This document shows positions 61,326-64,000 of a DNA stretch of 64,000 bases, piece by piece. Both the position numbers and the translations under genes were made by a program. Source of the DNA: Flavobacteriaceae bacterium PS02336 (GTDB lineage Bacteria; Bacteroidota; Bacteroidia; Flavobacteriales; Flavobacteriaceae); the NCBI GenBank assembly GCA_029960065.1, contig JASCOF010000006.1, forward strand, positions 1-64,000, in the 5' to 3' direction. The notes beneath the pieces were generated by a model, which saw nothing but the letters and a program-made list of their open reading frames with translations, did not search any database and had not been told where the DNA came from. Each line of letters begins with the position of its first letter. Positions within the stretch are counted from its first letter, which is position 1.

Positions 61326-62060
61326 TTAGCGAGTATAATTAATTCCCAATCCGCCGGCAATATATACCCTATTAAGTTCTTCTGAACCAATAATTATATT
61401 TTTCATTAAAACATTGTTTTTGATTGAATTTACATCAAATGCTATTTCTTTCGAAAGATAATAATCATTTGATGAGATCGTTACCATTATAGTTTTGTCA
61501 TTCTTTAAAACCTTCGCTTCTATAGAAAACTCTCCTGTTTTAGGATTTACTTTTATAGGATTTTGTGAACCAGTAAAAGCAATCATTAAATTATGATAAG
61601 TTTCTTTGTTAAAAGGTTTATTGGTTTTTGCTTCTAATAATTTCCCTTTTATTATTATTGAAACTTCATCATTTCGAGTTTGATTGTAAGCTATTTTACC
61701 TACTTTATACGTATTTGGTTTCGTACAGCTTATTTCTGTCTTAATAGGTTCTTTTTCTTGGGCAGAAAGATTTGACACTAATAAAACTGATGCAGCAATT
61801 GCAGCATATTTTAAGTTAATGCTTTTAGAAGCTTCATTATAATGAAACTCTTCTTCCAATTGCGTTGTTTTTAATCTTGCACAAATAGCTGCATCTTTGT
61901 TTTCAGAAATAAACTTAGCTACTTCAGAATTTGTTTTTTTACTTAAATCAATTACATTCTTCATACATGAATTGCAAAATGATCCATGTGAGTTCGGAAT
62001 CATTTTATCAAAATTTTCAGAACAAGGATTTACTATTTCTAAGGTGAATTTCTTTTTCAT
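61326..62060 (-). CDS. CxxC-motif single-span membrane protein, unknown function
   Basis: 244 aa. The N-terminal ~75 residues form a soluble Cys-rich module: VNPCSENFDKMIPN, then GSFCNSCMKNVIDLSKKTN and later AAICARLKTTQLEEEF. One membrane helix follows (YAAIAASVLLVSNLSAQ), then a ~140-residue domain resembling a carboxypeptidase-regulatory-like beta sandwich (SIIIKGKLLEAKTNKPFN). This arrangement (Cys module inside, helix, beta domain outside) recurs in Bacteroidota and recalls membrane-anchored regulators, but no function is established. Single gene, no partner sigma factor nearby. Confidence 0.75.
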   Translation of the reverse strand: MKKKFTLEIVNPCSENFDKMIPNSHGSFCNSCMKNVIDLSKKTNSEVAKFISENKDAAICARLKTTQLEEEFHYNEASKSINLKYAAIAASVLLVSNLSAQEKEPIKTEISCTKPNTYKVGKIAYNQTRNDEVSIIIKGKLLEAKTNKPFNKETYHNLMIAFTGSQNPIKVNPKTGEFSIEAKVLKNDKTIMVTISSNDYYLSKEIAFDVNSIKNNVLMKNIIIGSEELNRVYIAGGLGINYTR

Positions 62061-62186
62061 ACTCTAATTTCTTAAGTTAAAATCTTTCAAAAATGATTCT
62101 CATATATATAGAGTGTAATTTTTATTAAAAGGTTGGGAAGAGAATAAAATATTTTAAAAAGAAATCTCAATAATCTACAAACAAAA

Positions 62187-62277
62187 AAAAGCGCTAATAT
62201 TTTATTAGCGCTTTTCTTTTAATTTGAATTAAATCAACCTTACTAAGTCATTATATTTCAAAAATTAATCTTTCATA
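62187..62277 (-). ncRNA. Candidate small RNA (orphan promoter and terminator)
   Basis: Minus strand: -7 box TAAATTTG at 62,291-62,284, then about 90 nt without a frame longer than three codons, then terminator GCGCTAAT-N-ATTAGCGC with a T-run of eight at 62,198-62,187. The unit lies between DUF3467 and the CxxC protein gene and belongs to neither: DUF3467 has its own terminator at 62,377. There is no TTG at the -33 position, which lowers confidence. Confidence 0.4.
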
Positions 62278-62376
62278 GGATTGCAAATTTACTTCAATAC
62301 AGTACCGAAAAGAAATTTTGTCGATTAAAGCAATTTAAATCGGATAAAATGCAATATATCATACCTATAGAAATAA

Positions 62377-62404
62377 AAAAGCCCCATTTAAAAATGGGGC
62401 TTTA
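62377..62404 (-). terminator. Terminator of the rpoC-DUF3467 unit
   Basis: GCCCCATTT and AAATGGGGC form a perfect 9-bp stem around AA, with a T-run on the minus strand. It overlaps the region just past the DUF3467 stop. Confidence 0.9.
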
Positions 62405-62408
62405 AAAT

Positions 62409-62720
62409 TTATGCTTGTCCCGTAGGACCAAAATTAAGCGGAATTGGTGCTTGCTCCGTCTCTTTGATCTCGCCATGAGCTGCCTCAAATCTGTGGATAT
62501 TTTCACCTATTGCTCTTAACAATCTTTTAGCATGTTGTGGTGTCAAGACAATTCTTGATTTTACCTTGGCTTTAGGAATACCTGGCATAATACTCACAAA
62601 ATCTAAAACAAACTCAGATGATGAGTGATTAATAATTGCAAGATTAGAATAAATTCCTTCCGCAATAGTTTCGTCCAACTCAATGTTAATTTGTTCTTGT
62701 TGTTGTTTCGGATTACTCAT
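62409..62720 (-). CDS. DUF3467 protein
   Basis: 103 aa, soluble. The DUF3467 pattern is clear: ELDETIAEGIYSNLAIINHS, SEFVLDFVSIMPGIPKAKV, RIVLTPQHAKRLLRAIGENI. It lies 10 nt after rpoC on the same strand, a conserved arrangement in Bacteroidota, so it is co-transcribed with the RNA polymerase subunit genes. A role connected with transcription is suggested by this linkage only. Confidence 0.95.
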   Translation of the reverse strand: MSNPKQQQEQINIELDETIAEGIYSNLAIINHSSSEFVLDFVSIMPGIPKAKVKSRIVLTPQHAKRLLRAIGENIHRFEAAHGEIKETEQAPIPLNFGPTGQA

Positions 62721-62730
62721 AGTTTCCTAA

Positions 62731-64000
62731 TTAATAAATGTATTCTTCTTTATTAGCCATCATTTCGTTGTAATCGTCTTTAGATCCTACGATTGTATGA
62801 TCGTATTCTCTCATACCAGTTCCCGCAGGAATTCTGTGTCCAACAATTACATTTTCTTTTAATCCTTCTAGATCATCTACTTTACCAGCTACAGCAGCTT
62901 CGTTAAGTACTTTCGTTGTCTCCTGGAATGAAGCCGCAGAAATGAATGATTTAGTTTGTAACGAAGCTCTTGTAATACCTTGTAAAACTGGCGTTGCAGT
63001 TGCAGTAATTACGTCTCTTGCTACAACAAGATTTTTATCTGTACGTTTCAATAATGAATTTTCATCACGCAATTCACGAGGTGTAATAATCTGACCTGGT
63101 TTCAATACTGAAGAATCTCCAGCATCTTCAACCACTTTCATACCATATAATTTATCGTTTTGAACGATGAAATCTTTAGTATGGATTAATTGGTCTTCTA
63201 AGAATAAAGTATCTCCTGGATCCTCAACTCTTACTTTACGCATCATTTGACGAATTACAACCTCAAAGTGCTTATCATTAATTTTTACCCCTTGTAAACG
63301 GTAAACCTCTTGAATTTCATTTACCAAGTACTGTTGAACAGCAGCTGGACCTTGAATTCTTAAGATATCATCTGGTGTAATCGCACCGTCAGACAATGGA
63401 ACTCCCGCTCTTACGAAGTCATTTTCTTGTACTAAGATTTGGCTAGAAAGTTTAACTAAATACTTTTTAATTTCACCAAATTTAGATTCGATAACGATCT
63501 CACGGTTACCTCTTTTAATTTTTCCGAAAGATACAACACCATCAATTTCAGATACAACTGCTGGGTTTGAAGGGTTACGAGCCTCTAAAAGCTCAGTAAT
63601 TCTTGGTAAACCTCCCGTAATATCGCCTGCTTTAGAAGAACGACGTGGGATTTTTACTAATACTTTACCTGCTTTAATTTTCTCACCGTTTTCAACCATT
63701 AAGTGTGCACCTACTGGTAAGTTGTAAGAACGAATCAATTCACCTTCTTTACCGTAAACTAATAAAGTTGGGATTAATTTTTTGTTTCTAGCCTCAGAAA
63801 TTACTTTTTCTTGGAAACCAGTCTGCTCATCGATCTCAACCATGAACGATTGACCTTGCTCTAAATCTTCGTAAGCAATCTTACCAGTAAATTCAGAAAC
63901 AATTACACCGTTATATGGATCCCATTTACAGATTACAGTTCCTTTTGCAACAGTATCTCCATCATTAACAAAAATACTAGATCCGTAAGGAATGTTATGT
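62731..64000 (-). CDS. rpoC: DNA-directed RNA polymerase beta' subunit, C-terminal part (partial)
   Basis: 422 codons of the C-terminal end; the frame stays open to the window edge (63,999 upstream reads HNIPYGSSIFVNDGDTVAKG), so an internal Met at 63,843 is not the start. Recognisable parts are the sandwich-barrel repeats (VLVKIPRRSSKAGDITGGLP), the trigger-loop-distal RITELLEARNPSNPA and the C-terminal QTKSFISAASFQETTKVL, LKENVIVGHRIPAGTGMREY. Catalytic core of transcription. Partner rpoB would lie outside the window. Confidence 0.98.
   Translation of the reverse strand, partial: HNIPYGSSIFVNDGDTVAKGTVICKWDPYNGVIVSEFTGKIAYEDLEQGQSFMVEIDEQTGFQEKVISEARNKKLIPTLLVYGKEGELIRSYNLPVGAHLMVENGEKIKAGKVLVKIPRRSSKAGDITGGLPRITELLEARNPSNPAVVSEIDGVVSFGKIKRGNREIVIESKFGEIKKYLVKLSSQILVQENDFVRAGVPLSDGAITPDDILRIQGPAAVQQYLVNEIQEVYRLQGVKINDKHFEVVIRQMMRKVRVEDPGDTLFLEDQLIHTKDFIVQNDKLYGMKVVEDAGDSSVLKPGQIITPRELRDENSLLKRTDKNLVVARDVITATATPVLQGITRASLQTKSFISAASFQETTKVLNEAAVAGKVDDLEGLKENVIVGHRIPAGTGMREYDHTIVGSKDDYNEMMANKEEYIY

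Noticed and set aside
63000..63843. Internal Met at 63,843 as start of the last gene
   Set aside because: The frame continues as clear RpoC sequence to the window edge, so this is a partial gene.

Overview
The window is AT-rich chromosomal DNA from a member of the Bacteroidota, very probably a Flavobacterium close to the F. johnsoniae group. The evidence is a Flavobacteriaceae-type 16S rRNA 5' end, promoters of the Bacteroidota TTG-N17-23-TAnnTTTG form, few Shine-Dalgarno sites, and typical gene content (short KdpD, fused ABC-permease/M1 peptidase, XrtN exosortase, DUF3467 behind rpoC).

Layout. 1-1,265: 5' end of a 16S rRNA gene (minus strand), its leader with three tandem promoters, and a gene-free stretch with repeats. 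1.3-10 kb: luciferase-like oxidoreductase, DUF2975/HTH pair, an ABC ATPase with a giant permease-peptidase fusion, a polysaccharide deacetylase and an alpha/beta hydrolase. 10.2-16.2 kb: two sigma-54 activator response regulators around a TPR histidine kinase. 16.6-26.7 kb: K+-uptake locus (a 93-aa protein, a 27-aa membrane peptide, kdpF-A-B-C, a porin, a sensor-only KdpD, a separate histidine kinase), then a PAP2 phosphatase. 27.9-36.0 kb: DNA-damage island with a self-cleaving-type XRE-S24 repressor divergent from dinB-dnaE, an exonuclease/GIY-YIG fusion, xth and alkB. 36-45 kb: small, mostly hypothetical genes, an APC transporter, a methyltransferase, a kinase/receiver pair and a LysM-NlpC/P60 hydrolase. 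45.7-50.9 kb: two unrelated-type aconitases in tandem. 51.3-57.6 kb: XrtN exosortase with its VIT-domain partner, MoxR ATPase and a SurA-like chaperone. 58-64 kb: GH13 amylase, prfC, a CxxC membrane protein, DUF3467 and the C-terminal part of rpoC.

The least ordinary content is intergenic. Many gaps hold long, near-perfect inverted repeats from a few sequence families, sometimes nested in each other. One roughly 210-bp composite occurs twice in opposite orientation around kdpD-kinase-PAP2, and the two copies differ by small discrete inserts. A separate element of about 88 nt occurs three times with a covarying stem. These, the LexA-like mutagenesis island, the sigma-54-associated split Kdp system and the two-gene XrtN system deserve a second look. 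No transposase, integrase, CRISPR array or tRNA gene was recognised.
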